Shown: positions 20,521 to 31,700, counted from the first letter of the stretch. The stretch: DNA of 64,000 bases from Euglena gracilis (GCA_039621445.1 CP154957.1:41690011-41754010); one strand, 5' to 3'. Program-made: numbers and translations. The notes: generated from the sequence alone by a model not told the origin.

Positions 20521-22050
20521 TGTAGGTATATGCAAAGACAATGTTTTTCCCAAAAGTGGCCCAAAATGAGCATTTTCCCCCAAGTTTTTGCATATTCACC
20601 CCCGATTGGGGGGTTTTGGAGCCATTTAAGTGGGTTTTGACTGGTTTTGGGTTGATTTGGATAAAAGTTTTTTTCGGGGGGGGGGGGCTTAAATCTCCAG
20701 AAGGGGGGGTGGTAGTGGGGATAATTGCGTTTCCTACCGACCAGGTCGGCCCGACCCACACAGGTCGGGCCGACCCGCAATTGGGTCACCCGCGATTTTC
20801 CGACCGGCCAACCCCCCCCACGGGTTTTCCGGACGCCGGTTCTGTCCTGAAGCCCGGCGTCCGGTTTTCATTCCTAAAAATGTCACCAAAAGTGCCCAAA
20901 AGTGGCCCCAAGGTGCTGGTATGACTGTTTCAACCATCGAGGACAATGAATTTTGCCATCTAGGGACCACTGGGTGTGGATATCCAAATTTGGTGAAAAT
21001 TGGCCCAGATTTGGAAATAGAGTACCGTGCAGCGTGGAAAGATCTGATGAGCACCGCTGGTTGTCTGTTGAAAAGAGCTTTCGATCGAGGGGTAACTTGG
21101 TACCCTAACGTTGCACGCAGCCCGAGATACGCTCGCGATCGTCGGATGCCAGAATCTGAAACCGTCGAACCGGCGTTCTGGACTTCTGGACACCGGTTCG
21201 GCGCAGAAATTTTTGCGCCGAACCGGCGTCCAGAACGCCGGTTCGGCGGGAAGATGGCGTCCAGGGGACCGAAAATAAAAAGTGTCAAAAAGTGTTCAAA
21301 ATGGTTAACGTGACCCCCCCCTATTTGTCACCCCCCCCCTATTTGTCACCCCTTGGGGGGCGACAATTGGGGGGGGGGGGTTACCCATGGACCCATGGAA
21401 ATGTGGGGTGAATAGAGCAACCCCCCCTAATAGTCGCCAGGGGGGTCAAAACGCTCCCAGGGGGGTGCCATATGGGGGGGGGGGTCGCTGAGCTCTTATC
21501 CCTTTATGGGTAAGAGCGAAGCTTACCACTGGGGGAAACCCCCCCCCGAACCCCCCTCCCCCCCCCTCGGGGCCACCTCGGGAACCGGCGGATTATCACC
21601 ATGATCCCGGCCCCGTTCCCGACATTTTTTTTCAGTCGCGAGCGACTGGATTCCAAGTTTCCGAATCACCTGGGTTTGACCCCCAACTCCCCGCCAGGCC
21701 CGAGTTATTCACGCGCGAAGGGGTCCAAACTGGGTAGGATTGGCCAACCCCCCTGGATAAGCCCCCCCCCCTTTGGACTCTGCCATTTCGGCCAAAAAAT
21801 GTCAATTTTCAAAATATCTCCAAAATGAAGCAAAATCAAACGAAATGTCCGGCGACCTAACTTGAAGCCCTTGGAACACTCCATCTACCGGTATTTTGAT
21901 TTCCCCACAACTGTCCGCGTAGCCCGAGATACGGCTGTTTTTCAGCCGATTCTGGCCATTTTGTACACTTTTTCCACCGGCGGACTCAGCCGTTTCCGGC
22001 CAAAAAAGGCGAAAAATTTCGAAAAAAAATTTTTAACCATGCTTCTTTAA
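20521..22050. repeat. Dispersed repeats Q and R fragments
   Basis: 20540-20700 recurs at 24840-25020 and 33780-33930 (ATATTCACCCCCGATTGGGG). 21570-22000 is repeat Q, also at 49160-49340 and 59620-60200 (CGGATTATCACCATGATCCC, GAGTTATTCACGCGCGAAGG). Palindromes of GGTCGGCCCGACC (20735-20780) and GAACCGGCGTCCAGAACGCC (21175-21245) are present. No gene. Confidence 0.55.
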
Positions 22051-22870
22051 CCACGACGGCCATCATGACCCATGATGGCCATCATGACCCATGGGTCATA
22101 TGGGTCATGATGGCCATCATGACCCATGATGCCCATCATGACCCATGATGCCCATCATGACCCATGATGCCCATCATGACCGACCAAGGATGGCCAATCC
22201 TTGGTCGAAAGAAATTTTTTTTTGCCCAAAACGATGTTTTTTGGCCTCCTGGACTCAGAAAAACCGTTTTTGAGCCGAAAACGAGCGTTTTTCGACCCGC
22301 CGGCGCCCCGTTTTGGGCCGCCAACCCATTGACTTTGGGTCAAAACAAGGTCAAAAAAGTCGAAAAAAATCGAAAATTTTTTTTTGCCCAAAACGATGTT
22401 TTTTGGCCTCCCGGACTCAGAAAAACTGTTTTTGAGCCGAAAATGAGCGTTTTTCGACCCGCCGGCGCCCCGTTTTGGGCCGCCAACCCATTGACTTTGG
22501 GTCAAAACAAGGTCAAAAAAGTCGAAAAAATCGAAAACATTTTTTTTGCCCAAAACGATGTTTTTTGGCCTCCCGGACTCAGAAAAACTGTTTTTGAGCC
22601 GAAAACGAGCGTTTTTCGACCCGCCGGCGCCCCGTTTTGGGCCGCTGGCCGAGTGACTTTGGGTCAAACCCGGGTCAAAAAAGTCGAAAAAAATCGAAAA
22701 CATTTTTTTTTGCCCGAAACGATGTTTTTTGACCTCCCGGACCCAGAAAAACTGCTTTGATCCAAAAACGAGTGTTTTTCGGGCCGCCGGGCCGCCGGGC
22801 CGCCGGGCTGCCGGCCGGGCCGCCGGCCGGACCGCCGGGCCACCGGGCCGCCGGGCCGCCGGGCCAGGGT
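22050..22870. repeat. Tandem repeats: CATCATGACCCATGATGGC, 162-bp units, and CCGGGCCG minisatellite
   Basis: 22055-22185 repeats CATGATGGCCATCATGACC. 22216-22760 holds four units of about 162 bp, each with GCCCAAAACGATGTTTTTTG and GAGCGTTTTTCGACCCGCC. 22780-22866 is a GGGCCGCCG minisatellite. A shorter related block is at 60230-60600. Minus-strand open frames across it merely repeat with the array. Confidence 0.75.
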
Positions 22871-23577
22871 CAATGAAGGGGTGGGGGCGCGCTGTTAAAG
22901 AGCTCAGCACTATTCAAAACCTGGTCACGTTAGTAGATATGTGGCAATCACATCTGAGCAGTTTTTGGGGGGCATTTGGCCAGATACCCTCACCCCCCCC
23001 TCAAAGTGGCCACCCCCTGGGCGCCGTTGGACCCAAAATGGCCACTCTGGGAGGGGGGACACTTTGGGGGGGGGGGTAAAATCTTGGCCTTCGGTGCTTT
23101 TGGTGCCAAAAGAAATGGCCACTTTGAGGGGGGGGACCAAAATTTGCCAAAAATTTTGGCCACTTTGAGGGGGGGACACTTTGAGGGGGGGTGAGGGTAT
23201 TGGGGTATTTTGTGCAACAATTTCCATTTGGCCAAATTTGGGGAATTTTTGAAATAGAATACCATGCAGCACGGCTGGAATCTAAGGCCATCTGCTGAAA
23301 GGGCTCCGTGCGGATTTCCGGTGGTGGTCGCTGTGGTGGTCGGGCCGACCAATGGTGGTCGAGCCGACCATGGTCGACCCGACCTGTGGTGGTTGGGCCG
23401 ACCACCATTTTTTTGCACTACCCCCCACCCCCCCCCACCCCCGCCCTTCTGGAGATTTAAGCCCCCCCCCCCGCCTCGGGGAAAACAGAGCTGAGTCGCT
23501 TTTGTAAGTCACTTGGTCACCCCCCGCACCCCCCTCAAATAACAAAGGAGCCCAGGCACGGGGGGGGGGGTGGGGGG
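22870..23577. repeat. Repeat debris with CCACTTTGAGGGG palindromes
   Basis: Short direct and inverted copies of GGCCACTTTGAGGGGGG; 23220-23300 matches part of repeat R; GGTCGGGCCGACC palindromes at 23335-23400. No gene. Confidence 0.45.
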
Positions 23578-24113
23578 CAGGGATGGATGGGAAGCCCTTC
23601 GGTATTGAGGTAGGTGGTAGGGGGGGGGTCCCGACCACCCCCCCCCCCCCCTAGGGGGGTAAGGTGGTAGGGGGGGGGTCCCGACCACCCCCCCCCCCTG
23701 GATGTTGGGAGGGGGGTCCGGACCCATCCCCACCCCCCTCCTTGACAGGTGCCAAAAATAGCAGAAAATTTTCTTCCGGCGCTGCGCGCCGGAAAATGAG
23801 CAAAAACACCCCTTTTTGCTGACTTTGGACATATTGCCCTTTTTTTGATGTTGTGGTGTTTTCCCCCAAAAAATTGTTCAAAAAAATTCAAAAAATGAGC
23901 ATTTTTGGATCGATTTTCAAAGAAAAATCAGGGATTTTTGACCGATTTTGACCCGATTTCCGGCCCTTTGCCCGTCCATGAAATCGAAAAATTTTCGGCC
24001 CCCCCTCAGTTTCGAGGTAGGAGGGGGGGGTCCGACCCACCCCCCCCCCCCCCTCCGTGTCGGGAGGGGGGGGTCCGACCGCCCCCCACCTCAAGGCTTC
24101 CCATCCATCCCTG
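23578..24113. mobile_element. Group B hAT-like MITE, 536 bp
   Basis: TIR CAGGGATGGATGGGAAGCC at the left, mirrored GGCTTCCCATCCATCCCTG at the right. Flanks GTGGGGGG on both sides (23570-23577, 24114-24121). The G-rich context weakens this duplication, but the copy at 35755 has an unambiguous one. The middle contains GATCGATTTTCAAAGAAAAA, shared by all B copies. Confidence 0.8.
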
Positions 24114-24204
24114 GTGGGGGGTCCCGCGGGACCCCCCCTGTCGTGGTCCGAACTTAACCAGACAAGGGGGGGGGTTACGGGACCCGAACTTGACTGCCTA
24201 GCCC

Positions 24205-24325
24205 CCAAAATCCCTATACCAAAACCCTAAACCTAACCCTGACCCTAACCGTATACCTAACCCTAACCCTGTACCTAACCCTGATCCGAACCCTAACCCT
24301 AACCCTGACCCTAACCCTACTTACT
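24205..24325. repeat. Interstitial telomere-like repeat
   Basis: About 120 bp of CCTAACCCTGACCCTAACC-type repeats ending near ACTTACTCC; same decayed style as 20329-20520 and 28437-28936. Confidence 0.8.
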
Positions 24326-24407
24326 CCTTCATTGACCGGCTTAGAAAAATTTCAATTTTGAGGACTACAGCCGGCTGTTCAGAAACGTGATAAATTGGGC
24401 CCTACAA

Positions 24408-24525
24408 GGTACCCCAAAGAGCCGCCCAACTAGGGTTAATACACATGCTCGCTCGGCGCCTTCGGCGCCTCGCTCGGGTCCCCCCATGTTTTTAACCCTA
24501 GTTGGGCGGCTCTTTGGGTTCGCTG
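24408..24525. repeat. Hairpin-forming inverted repeat, about 118 bp
   Basis: ACCCCAAAGAGCCGCCCAAC (24410-24429) and its reverse complement (about 24505-24524) extend to arms of about 30 bp with a GC-rich inner palindrome (GGCGCCTTCGGCGCC). A group D left TIR (AGGCTTCTTTTTAAGTC, 24529) follows directly, but its right end was not found, so that copy is truncated. Confidence 0.65.
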
Positions 24526-25080
24526 GGTACAGGCTTCTTTTTAAGTCACCTGACCCCCCCCCCCCCCCCCGGGGGGGGGGGGGGGGGTGGGTGGGTCCGG
24601 GCCGGACCCCCCCCCCTGGGGGGGGGGGTCCCGCGCCGGAGGCGCTGGGTATACCTTTTCGGCGCGAAGCGCCGAAAATTTTTTAAAATTTGCCTTTACT
24701 GGGCCCGATTTTGGGGGGGTTCCCCCGCGCCACCCGCTGAACTTTTTTTTTTTGTTTTCCCCCCCGCGCCACCCTGGGTGGGTGGGGGGGACCCCCCCCT
24801 CCTTTTTGTGCAAAATTTTGCCATTATATTGAAAATCCGATGGGGAGAGGTGTTCTTTTGCCAAAAGTGGCCCAAAATGGCATATCCCCCCCAAGTTTTT
24901 GCATATTCACCCCCGATTGGGGGGTTCTGGAGCCATTTGGGTGGGTTTTGACTGGCGTTGGGGTGATTTGGACAAAAAAATTTTCAGGGGGGGGCTTAAA
25001 TCTCCAGAAGGGGGGGGGGGGTAGTGCAAAAAAATGGTGGTCGGCCCGACCATGGTCGGGCCGACCACCACAGCGACCAC
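24526..25080. repeat. Truncated group D element and repeat debris
   Basis: C/G-run blocks typical of group D, then a segment shared with 20540-20700 and 33780-33930. No gene. Confidence 0.45.
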
Positions 25081-25730
25081 CACCGGAAATCCGCTCGGGG
25101 CCTGCTGAAAGCCCCTGAGAAGAGCTTTTGATCGATGGGCAACATGGCTGGTGAAACATTGGAATTTCGACTTTGCAAACAGGGTCGGAAAATGCGATCG
25201 CCTGCAGTGTAGCTGAGTTCTGAGGGTACCAAATGAAAGGTCTTGGCGAGAGCTTTCAATTGATATGCTGTATGGCACCTGAGGTGTGGGATTTCACAAA
25301 TTACAGACTGTAAGATGTCAAATTTTGGAATGCACAATCGCTGAAAATAAGCGCTGTGTGCATAATGGCTGAATCCTGTGGCCATCTGCCAAAAGCCCTT
25401 GAAAAGAGCTTTTGATTGACGGGTAACATGGCACCAGACCTGTGAAAACTTCAATCGGCCGATAGACATGGCCATGCGCCGAAAGGAGCCCAAAAATGCT
25501 CCAAAATGTTCGAAAAATGGTTATTTAGGGCGAAATTGTCCTGGATTCTTTGAACGCCGGTTCGGGCGTGAAGCCAGAGCCCCTAATCCACGGTTTCAAC
25601 AACTGTGTCCAGAACGCCGGTTCGGGCGTGAAGCCGTGTTCCAGAACGCCGGTTCGGGCTGCCGCCCGAACCGGCGTTCTGGAACACGGCTTCACGCCCG
25701 AACGCCCGAACCGGCGTACACAGTTTTCGT
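25080..25730 (+). repeat. Third copy of repeat R, palindromic end
   Basis: Follows the order of 5990-6440 in the same orientation, ending in the GAACGCCGGTTCGGGCGTG cluster (25553-25715), with a small internal deletion or duplication near 25695-25712. The cluster folds into a near-perfect hairpin centred at about 25663 (GGTTCGGGCTGCCGCCCGAACC). Confidence 0.7.
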
Positions 25731-25959
25731 ATCAGAGTCGAAATTTGTGGTAATTTTCAGTGATTTTTGGTTTAAGATGCTGAAAAACCCTTACAGAAAC
25801 ATTTTTTCTCTTCGAATCAACCACGTGAGGAACCACGTGAGGGGTCCTGGGGGCACCAGAGTTGTGAAATTAGGATTTCCCAGTGACAGAAAATAAGAGT
25901 CATCTGATGAAAAGAGCTTTCGATTGAGGGGTGAGTTTGTACTTGGACGATTGACACAG

Positions 25960-26215
25960 CCAGAAATACCCTCGCGATCGCCGGAATTTGGTGAAATGCA
26001 AAGTGGCGTGACATTGCAGATCAGTGGTCGGAGATTGGTCCCGGGAGTGTCCTTTGACCGAAGGGTGGGGACGCCGGTTCTGTCCTAAACCCGGCGTCTC
26101 TAAAACGCCGCTTTAAACAAGGGGTGGCGGACGCCGGTTCTGTCCAAAGCCCGGCGTTCCGGACGCCGGGCTTTGGACAGAACCGGCGTCCGCCACCCCT
26201 TTTTTGTTGTATAGT
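25960..26215. repeat. Arm of an inverted repeat pair with 28945-29175
   Basis: Reverse complement of 28945-29175: GTGTCCTTTGACCGAAGGGT, GACGCCGGTTCTGTCC and CTTTAAACAAGGGGTGGCGG occur in mirror order. The two arms enclose 2.7 kb including a group E element and the largest telomere-like block. Confidence 0.75.
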
Positions 26216-26743
26216 GACCCCGGTGCCGAAGGCGCCGGAAATTTTTTTTGGGCCTAAAATGGCCTAAAGTGACTGGAAAGTGGCCCTTTTTCTGAGTGGC
26301 CGACCCCCCCCCCCGGGGGGGGGGTAGTGACTGGCTGGTTTTTTGAAAATGGATGACTGACTGGTTTTAAAAAAGTGGAGTGACCCCCCCTCCCCCCCCC
26401 CCGGGGCCGGTAAGCAATTGTATGGTTGGGTTACACAAGGGATTTGCCCTAACACAAGGGATTTTGTTATTTAGGGACCCTCGAACAGTTGGGCAACAAA
26501 AGGGATTTGCCCCCGAAATCCGTTGGGCTACACAAGGGATTTGCCCTCCAAAACGGGTGGGTAACACCAGGGATTTTGATATTTTGGGGCCCTCGAACAG
26601 TTGGGCAACAAAAGGGATTTGCCCCCGAAATCCGTTGGGTTACGCAAGGGATTTGCCCTAACACAAGGGATTTTGTTATTTAGGGACCCTCGAACAGTTG
26701 GGCAACAAAAGGGATTTGCCCCCGAAATCCGTTGGGCTACACA
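26216..26743. repeat. GACTGACTGGTTTT repeat and tandem AAGGGATTTGCC array
   Basis: 26260-26400 is shared with 29220-29540 (GTGACTGGAAAGTGGCC, GACTGACTGGTTTTAAAAAA). 26430-26740 is a tandem array containing AACAGTTGGGCAACAAAAGG and TTTGCCCCCGAAATCCGTTG. Non-coding. Confidence 0.65.
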
Positions 26744-27213
26744 CATACATCTCTCTAAGGTTTTGCGAACCCCCCCCCGGGGGGGGGGCGGCTGCAGCCA
26801 GCCCCGATTTGGGCCCAGCCCAGCCGCAGCAGCACCCCCCCCGGGGGGGGGGGGTGCTGCTAGCCCAGCTAGCCAGCCCCTTTTTTGGGGGTCCAGCACA
26901 AAATTTTTCGGCGCAAAGCGCCGAAATTTTTTGAAAAATTGTGTTCAAAAGTGGCCAAAAATGGGGTTTGGGGGGCGTTTGGGGCATTTTTGGGGGGTGT
27001 CAGATGCATCATTTTTTCAAAACTGTGTTCTGCAGGTCATTTTTGGGCATTTTTCCGATTTCAGTCCAGCTCGTCCCGGTTCGGGTCCAGCCGGGGCCTA
27101 GCCCCCCCCCCCCCCGGGGGGGGGCGGGCTAGCCAGCCCAAATTTCTAGCCAGCCCAAATTTCTAGCCCTAGCCCAGCAACCCCCCCCCCCGGGGTCCTT
27201 AAAGAGATGTATG
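26744..27213. mobile_element. Group E hAT-like MITE, 470 bp
   Basis: TIR CATACATCTCTCTAAGG at the left, CCTTAAAGAGATGTATG at the right; exact 8-bp duplication GCTACACA (26736-26743, 27214-27221). It sits inside the tandem AAGGGATTTGCC array: the array phrase resumes directly after the duplication. The interior holds C/G-run palindromes and CGGCGCAAAGCGCCG. Confidence 0.9.
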
Positions 27214-27221
27214 GCTACACA

Positions 27222-27620
27222 AGGGATTTGCCCTCCAAAAAGGGTGGGTAACACCAGGGATTTTGATATTTTGGGGCCCTCGAACAGTTGGGCAACAAAA
27301 GGGATTTGCCCCCGAAATCCGTTGGGTTACACAAGGGTTTTGCCCCCAAACGGGTGGGTAACACCAGGGATTTTGTTATTTAGGGGCCCTCAAACAGTTG
27401 GGCAACAAAAGGGATTTGCCCCCCAAAACGGGTGGTTAACACAAGGTATTTTGTTATTCTGGGGCCCTCGAACAGTTGGGCAACAAAAGGGATTTGCCCC
27501 CCAAATCAGTTGGGTTACACAAGGGATTTGCCCCCAAACGGGTGGGTAACACCAGGGATTTTGATATTTTGGGCCCTCTAACAGTTGGGCAACAAAAGGG
27601 ATTTGCCCCCGAAATCGGCT
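27222..27620. repeat. Continuation of the AAGGGATTTGCC tandem array
   Basis: Same units as 26430-26740, interrupted by the group E insertion. Open frames repeat with the array and are not genes. Confidence 0.7.
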
Positions 27621-28436
27621 CCGTGCGGATGATTGGCTATGACGATCCCGGAGGTCGTACCGACCATGGTCGCACCGACCTAGGTCGGGCCGACCATTGG
27701 CCATGGCCTATCGACCATTGGAGGTCGGGCCGACCTGGTCGGCCCGACCTCCAATCATCCGCATTACCCCCCCTTTTTTGAAATTTAACCCCCCCCCCCC
27801 GGAAACTTGAATCAGTATTCAGTAAAATTTGACTCAAAATGCACGGAAAAACATTGGAATGAGCTTGAAACTGGCAAAAAAAAGCGTCCCATGTTAAAGA
27901 AAGAGTCCCTAATGAACTTAGTCGGCCTACGGGCCTCCTCGGGGGGGGGGGGGGGGCTGCCGCCCCCCCCCCCCCCGGACCCCCCCCCCCCAAAATAGCA
28001 ATATCCCCTTGTGTGTGCAAGGCAACGGTGGCCAAAACGCGCACCCTAACGAAATCTTTTTGTGTGTGCAAGGCAAGGATGGCCAAAAACGCCCCCCAAC
28101 AAACTCCCTTTGTGCTAACTTAGTCGGCCTACGGCCTCCTCCGGGGGGGGGGCTGCCGCCCCCCCCCCCCCGGACCCCCCCCCCCGCCCAAAATAACAAT
28201 ATCCCCTTGTGTGTGCAAGGCAAGGGTGAACAAAACGCGCACCGTAACAAAATCCTTTTGTGTGTGCAAGGCAAGGATGGTCAAAACGCGCCCCCCAACA
28301 AACTCCCTTTGTGCTAACTTACACCTAACGCCCGATTCTTTCGCACTTCACACCGTATTTATTTTGCACTTTTGGTCAATATTTTTGCATTTTATCTCAA
28401 AAATGTTTGACACACCCTCAAAATCTTTGTGTGTGC
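27620..28436. repeat. Palindromic element and two tandem units with TTGTGTGTGCAAGGCAA
   Basis: 27620-27770 is a GGTCGGGCCGACC palindrome element with inverted CCGTGCGGATGATTGG / CCAATCATCCGC ends. 27910-28320 contains two units of about 185-200 bp with CTTGTGTGTGCAAGGCAA and C/G-run blocks. No gene. Confidence 0.55.
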
Positions 28437-28936
28437 ATTAACCCTAACCGTATCCCTAACCCTAACCCTAATCCCCAGCCCTAACCATATCCCTAACCCT
28501 AACTCTAACCCTGACCCTAACCCTGACCGTATCCCTAACCCTAACTCTAATCCCCAGCCCTAACCGTATCCCTAACCCCAACTCTAACCCTAGCCCTAAC
28601 CCTAACTCTAACCCTAACCCGAACCCTATCCGTATCCCTAACCCTAACCCTAACTGCATCCATAACCCTAACCGTATCCCCAACCCAAACTCAAACCGTA
28701 TCCCTGGCCCGAACTCTAACCCTAACCGTATCCCTAACCCTAACAATAACCGTAACACTAACCGTATCCCTAACCCTAACCCTAATCCCCAGCCCTAACC
28801 GTATCCCTAACCCTAACTCTAACCCTATCCCTAACCCTAACCGTATCCCTAACCCTAACCCTAACCCTAACCCTATCCGTATCCCTAACCCTAACCCTAA
28901 CTGTATCCCTAACCCTAACCGTATCCCCAACCCAAA
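28437..28936. repeat. Largest interstitial telomere-like array, about 500 bp
   Basis: Mainly CCCTAA hexamers punctuated by CCGTATCCCTAA and CCCCAGCCCTAACCG variants, giving a higher-order pattern rather than a pure telomere. It is bounded on the right by an arm of the 25960/28945 inverted repeat. Confidence 0.85.
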
Positions 28937-28944
28937 CTCTATTA

Positions 28945-29175
28945 CAAAAAAGGGGTGGCGGACGCCGGTTCTGTCCAAAGCCCGGCGTCCGGAACGCCGG
29001 GTTTTGGACAGAACCGGCGTCCGCCACCCCTTGTTTAAAGCGGCGTTTTAGAGACGCTGGGTTCAGGACAGAACCGGCGTCCCCACCCTTCGGTCAAAGG
29101 ACACTCCCAGGACCAATTTTTCACCACTAATCTGCAATGTGACGCCACTTTGCATTTCACCAAATTCCGGCGATC
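28945..29175. repeat. Arm of the inverted repeat pair with 25960-26215
   Basis: Mirror image of 25960-26215, starting with AAAAAAGGGGTGGCGGACGC and ending near ATCGCGAGGCTATTTCTGG. It contains the internal palindrome GCCGGTTCTGTCC...GGACAGAACCGGC. Confidence 0.75.
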
Positions 29176-29204
29176 GCGAGGCTATTTCTGGCTGTGTCAA
29201 TAGT

Positions 29205-29650
29205 CGAGGGACAAAATTTTTTGGTCCTAAAATGGCCTTAAGTGACTGGAAAGTGGCCGTTTTTCTGAGTGGACGACCCCCCCCCCCCGGGGGGTACCAC
29301 CCCCCCCCCCTTATTGTCCCCCCCCCCCCTTATTGTCCCTCGGCCCCGGCCGACGGGGGTTTTTTTTGGCTCGGCCAATGAAATTCTTTTGGTACCCCCA
29401 TATTGTCCCCCCCCCCCTTATTGTCCGGTCGGGCCTCCCGGGGGGAGGTCGGTGGGACAATAAGGGGGGGGGGGTGGTGGTGACTGGCTGGTTTTTTGAA
29501 AATGAGTGACTGACTGGTTTTAAAAAAGTGGAGGGACCCCCCTCCCCCCCCCCCCCCCCGGGGGTGGGGAAGCGATTGTATGACCGCGGCGCCAAAGGCG
29601 CCGTGGTCGCCCCCAGGCCCCCCTAAAACCTTGGCCCAAAACACTGTTCT
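29205..29650. repeat. GACTGACTGGTTTT repeat copy with TATTGTCC and C-run inserts
   Basis: Direct counterpart of 26260-26400, with an additional C-run segment (29290-29470) that shares TTTTTTTGGC and CCAATG phrases with 10020-10110. No gene. Confidence 0.5.
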
Positions 29651-29651
29651 T

Positions 29652-30615
29652 GGTTTGAAACCGTGTTTGGGCCGATTTCGAGACTTTACACCTAACGCCC
29701 GATTCTTTCGCACTTCACACCGTATTTATTTGCACTTTTGGTCAATATTTTTGCACTTTATCTCAAAAATGTTTGCACATGTAAAAAATTTGTTCGCACG
29801 TTATCTCAAAAATGTTTGGCATTTTATCTCAAAAATATTCGCCTACGTTCCGAAAATTTTTGCACACGGATCGGGTGTTTTGCACTTTTGCCCTGAAGTC
29901 CGCGTCTTAGGTGCACGGAATCAGAACAGTTTTGCTCTAAGATGCCAGACTTCAGGCATGAGGTCTGATGTCTTAAAACGCAGTCTCCGTCCAAAATGCT
30001 GCGTCTTGAGTAATGATTTTGTTGGAACCCCCCAAAACTGACCAAAATGGTTCAGAAAGCGGAAATGAATGGTTTGAAATGGACATGTCATGCTGCAAAA
30101 GCCGATTGACCTCAGAATTTGTCCCATTTCATTCCAACCTTTGACAAATGAGTTACATTGGTTCGTTTCAAGCCGTTTTGAGCCGTTTTTCGAATACAAT
30201 TCGTTGTAAATGGACAATAAAACTCCAAGGCCAACATTGGTATTGAGAAAATCAAAGACAGGAGTTCTTGGATATTTCCAAATACCAATTTTTGGTTCTG
30301 GAGTTGTGAAAAATCTTGAACATCACAAATGCACTGGATTCGTTGCTGAGAATTCATCTGCAAGCACCGGTGCATTTGAAAGGTTTTTTTCCCATTGTGC
30401 AAAAATTAAATGACGGAGGGCAAACATTTTTTAGGCAAGTGCAAATATTTTTGGCAGCGGAGTGCAAAATTTTTGACAGCCCTGGGCAATTTTTTTTGTG
30501 GGCGCTGGGCGAAAATTTTGACTGGTTTGGGCAAACATTTTTGTTGGCCGTGGGCAAACATTTCGGACGCTAGGTGTAAAAGTCTTAAATCTTCGCCCAA
30601 ACACGGTTTCAACTT
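29652..30615. mobile_element. Group J-like TIR element, about 960 bp
   Basis: TTTGAAACCGTGTTTGGGC (29654) faces GCCCAAACACGGTTTCAA (about 30596-30613). Just inside, GACTTTACACCTAACGCCCG faces GACGCTAGGTGTAAAAGTC, extending the inverted ends. The target duplication is not clear. The centre (30150-30410) carries an open frame with coding-like composition (see findings). Related short copy at 3918-4105. Confidence 0.6.
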
Positions 30616-30729
30616 GGAAGACAGAGGGGGTTGGCCCGGGTGAAACCCGTGGATGTTCAAAAATCCACGGAAACAGCAGCCCCAAAGCACAGGAGCGGAT
30701 TCTGCTTCTCTTTCTTTCTTTGTTTGCAG

Positions 30730-30995
30730 CAGCTTTTTTTTAATGGAAGTTGCCCCTTACCATCCAGACATCCCAGTTGGTTCTCAATATGGAGGGGGAG
30801 TGGTGAAGAATATTGAATACCGAGTCGTTCAAGGCAGTGGCCATCCTTCTTATGGTGGTCCACAGACCCTGAGCCATTCATCTGGGCAGCTGGCACTTTA
30901 TGGTGGTCAGCAAAGCCTGAGCCACACACCGGGGCAGCTGGCCCTTTCTTCACCTCATGTGGTTCAACCACAAACTTCATCTGCTGAATACCCAG
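30730..30995 (+). CDS. Discoidin-domain protein, exon 1 of those visible (Gln/Gly/Ser-rich linker)
   Basis: Preceded by TTTCTTTGTTTGCAG and ending TACCCAG|GTTTGT in phase 1, which fits the next exon. It encodes MEVAPYHPDIPVGSQYGGG, VVKNIEYRVVQGSGHPS, then a degenerate repeat (PQTLSHSSGQLALYGG followed by QQSLSHTPGQLAL). The ATG at 30743 may be a start, but the acceptor-like sequence and the lack of a signal peptide suggest earlier exons exist outside this reading. A T8 run just inside the acceptor makes the exact 5' edge uncertain. It forms part of the multi-exon gene running to at least 63001. I do not know the protein's name; discoidin modules usually bind carbohydrate or lipid at the cell surface. 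Confidence 0.65.
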
Positions 30996-31452
30996 GTTTG
31001 TCCCCAAAGAGTAATTGCTCCAGTTATTTCCTTCTTTGGATTGTTTTCCACTTCCCTTTTTCATTCCCGAGAATTGTGTCCCAGGCTCATACCTCGGGAA
31101 AGAGGGGGAATCGAGGAAAATGCGCTCAGACTGTTTTTGAAGGGTATTTTACGAGTCATGACCAGTTTTCCGCATTTGTCCACTTTTGGCCACTTTTGGC
31201 TGCTCCTTGGTTACATGTGGCTGCTTTGGTCACTCTTTTTGCGACACCAGAAGCCACACTCGCTAGGTGCACCCACTATCCCACAAACTGGCACAAAAAT
31301 CTTATACATTGGCATTGCACACAGCGTTGCCATCTTCCTCAAGAAATGTTCCCAAACCCGGGACATCTCTTCTTCTACAAAAAAGGAGTGAATGATTGGG
31401 GTGTCACAAACGATTAACCAATCCTTGATCAACCATCCAACCTTGCCTGCGT

Positions 31453-31700
31453 CAGGCTTCTTTTTAAAACCCCCGGGGGGGAGGGGGGGTCCCCCCACCC
31501 ACCCAGGGTGGCGCGGGACCCCCCCAAAATCGGGCCCGTTAAAGGCAAATTTCAAAAAATTTTCGGCGCTTCGCGCCGAAAAGGTATACCCGGCGCCTCT
31601 GGCGCGGGCCCCCCCCCCCCCCGGGGGGAGGGGTCCGACCACGGACCCACCCACCCACCCACCCCCCCCGGGGGGGGGGTCCGACTTAAAAAGAAGCCTG
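31453..31700. mobile_element. Group D hAT-like MITE, 248 bp
   Basis: TIR CAGGCTTCTTTTTAAAAC (left) and TTAAAAAGAAGCCTG (right); exact 8-bp duplication GCCTGCGT (31445-31452, 31701-31708). The core has GCGCTTCGCGCC and C/G runs. It sits within a discoidin-gene intron. Confidence 0.92.

Noticed and set aside
24500-24830. Complete group D element starting at 24529
   Set aside because: Only the left TIR is present; no matching right TIR or duplication was found in the following kilobase.
26430-27620. Regularly spaced repeats that could suggest a CRISPR array
   Set aside because: The segments between repeats are themselves repeated, the unit is too long and degenerate, no cas genes are present and the window is eukaryotic. 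It is a tandem array interrupted by a group E element.
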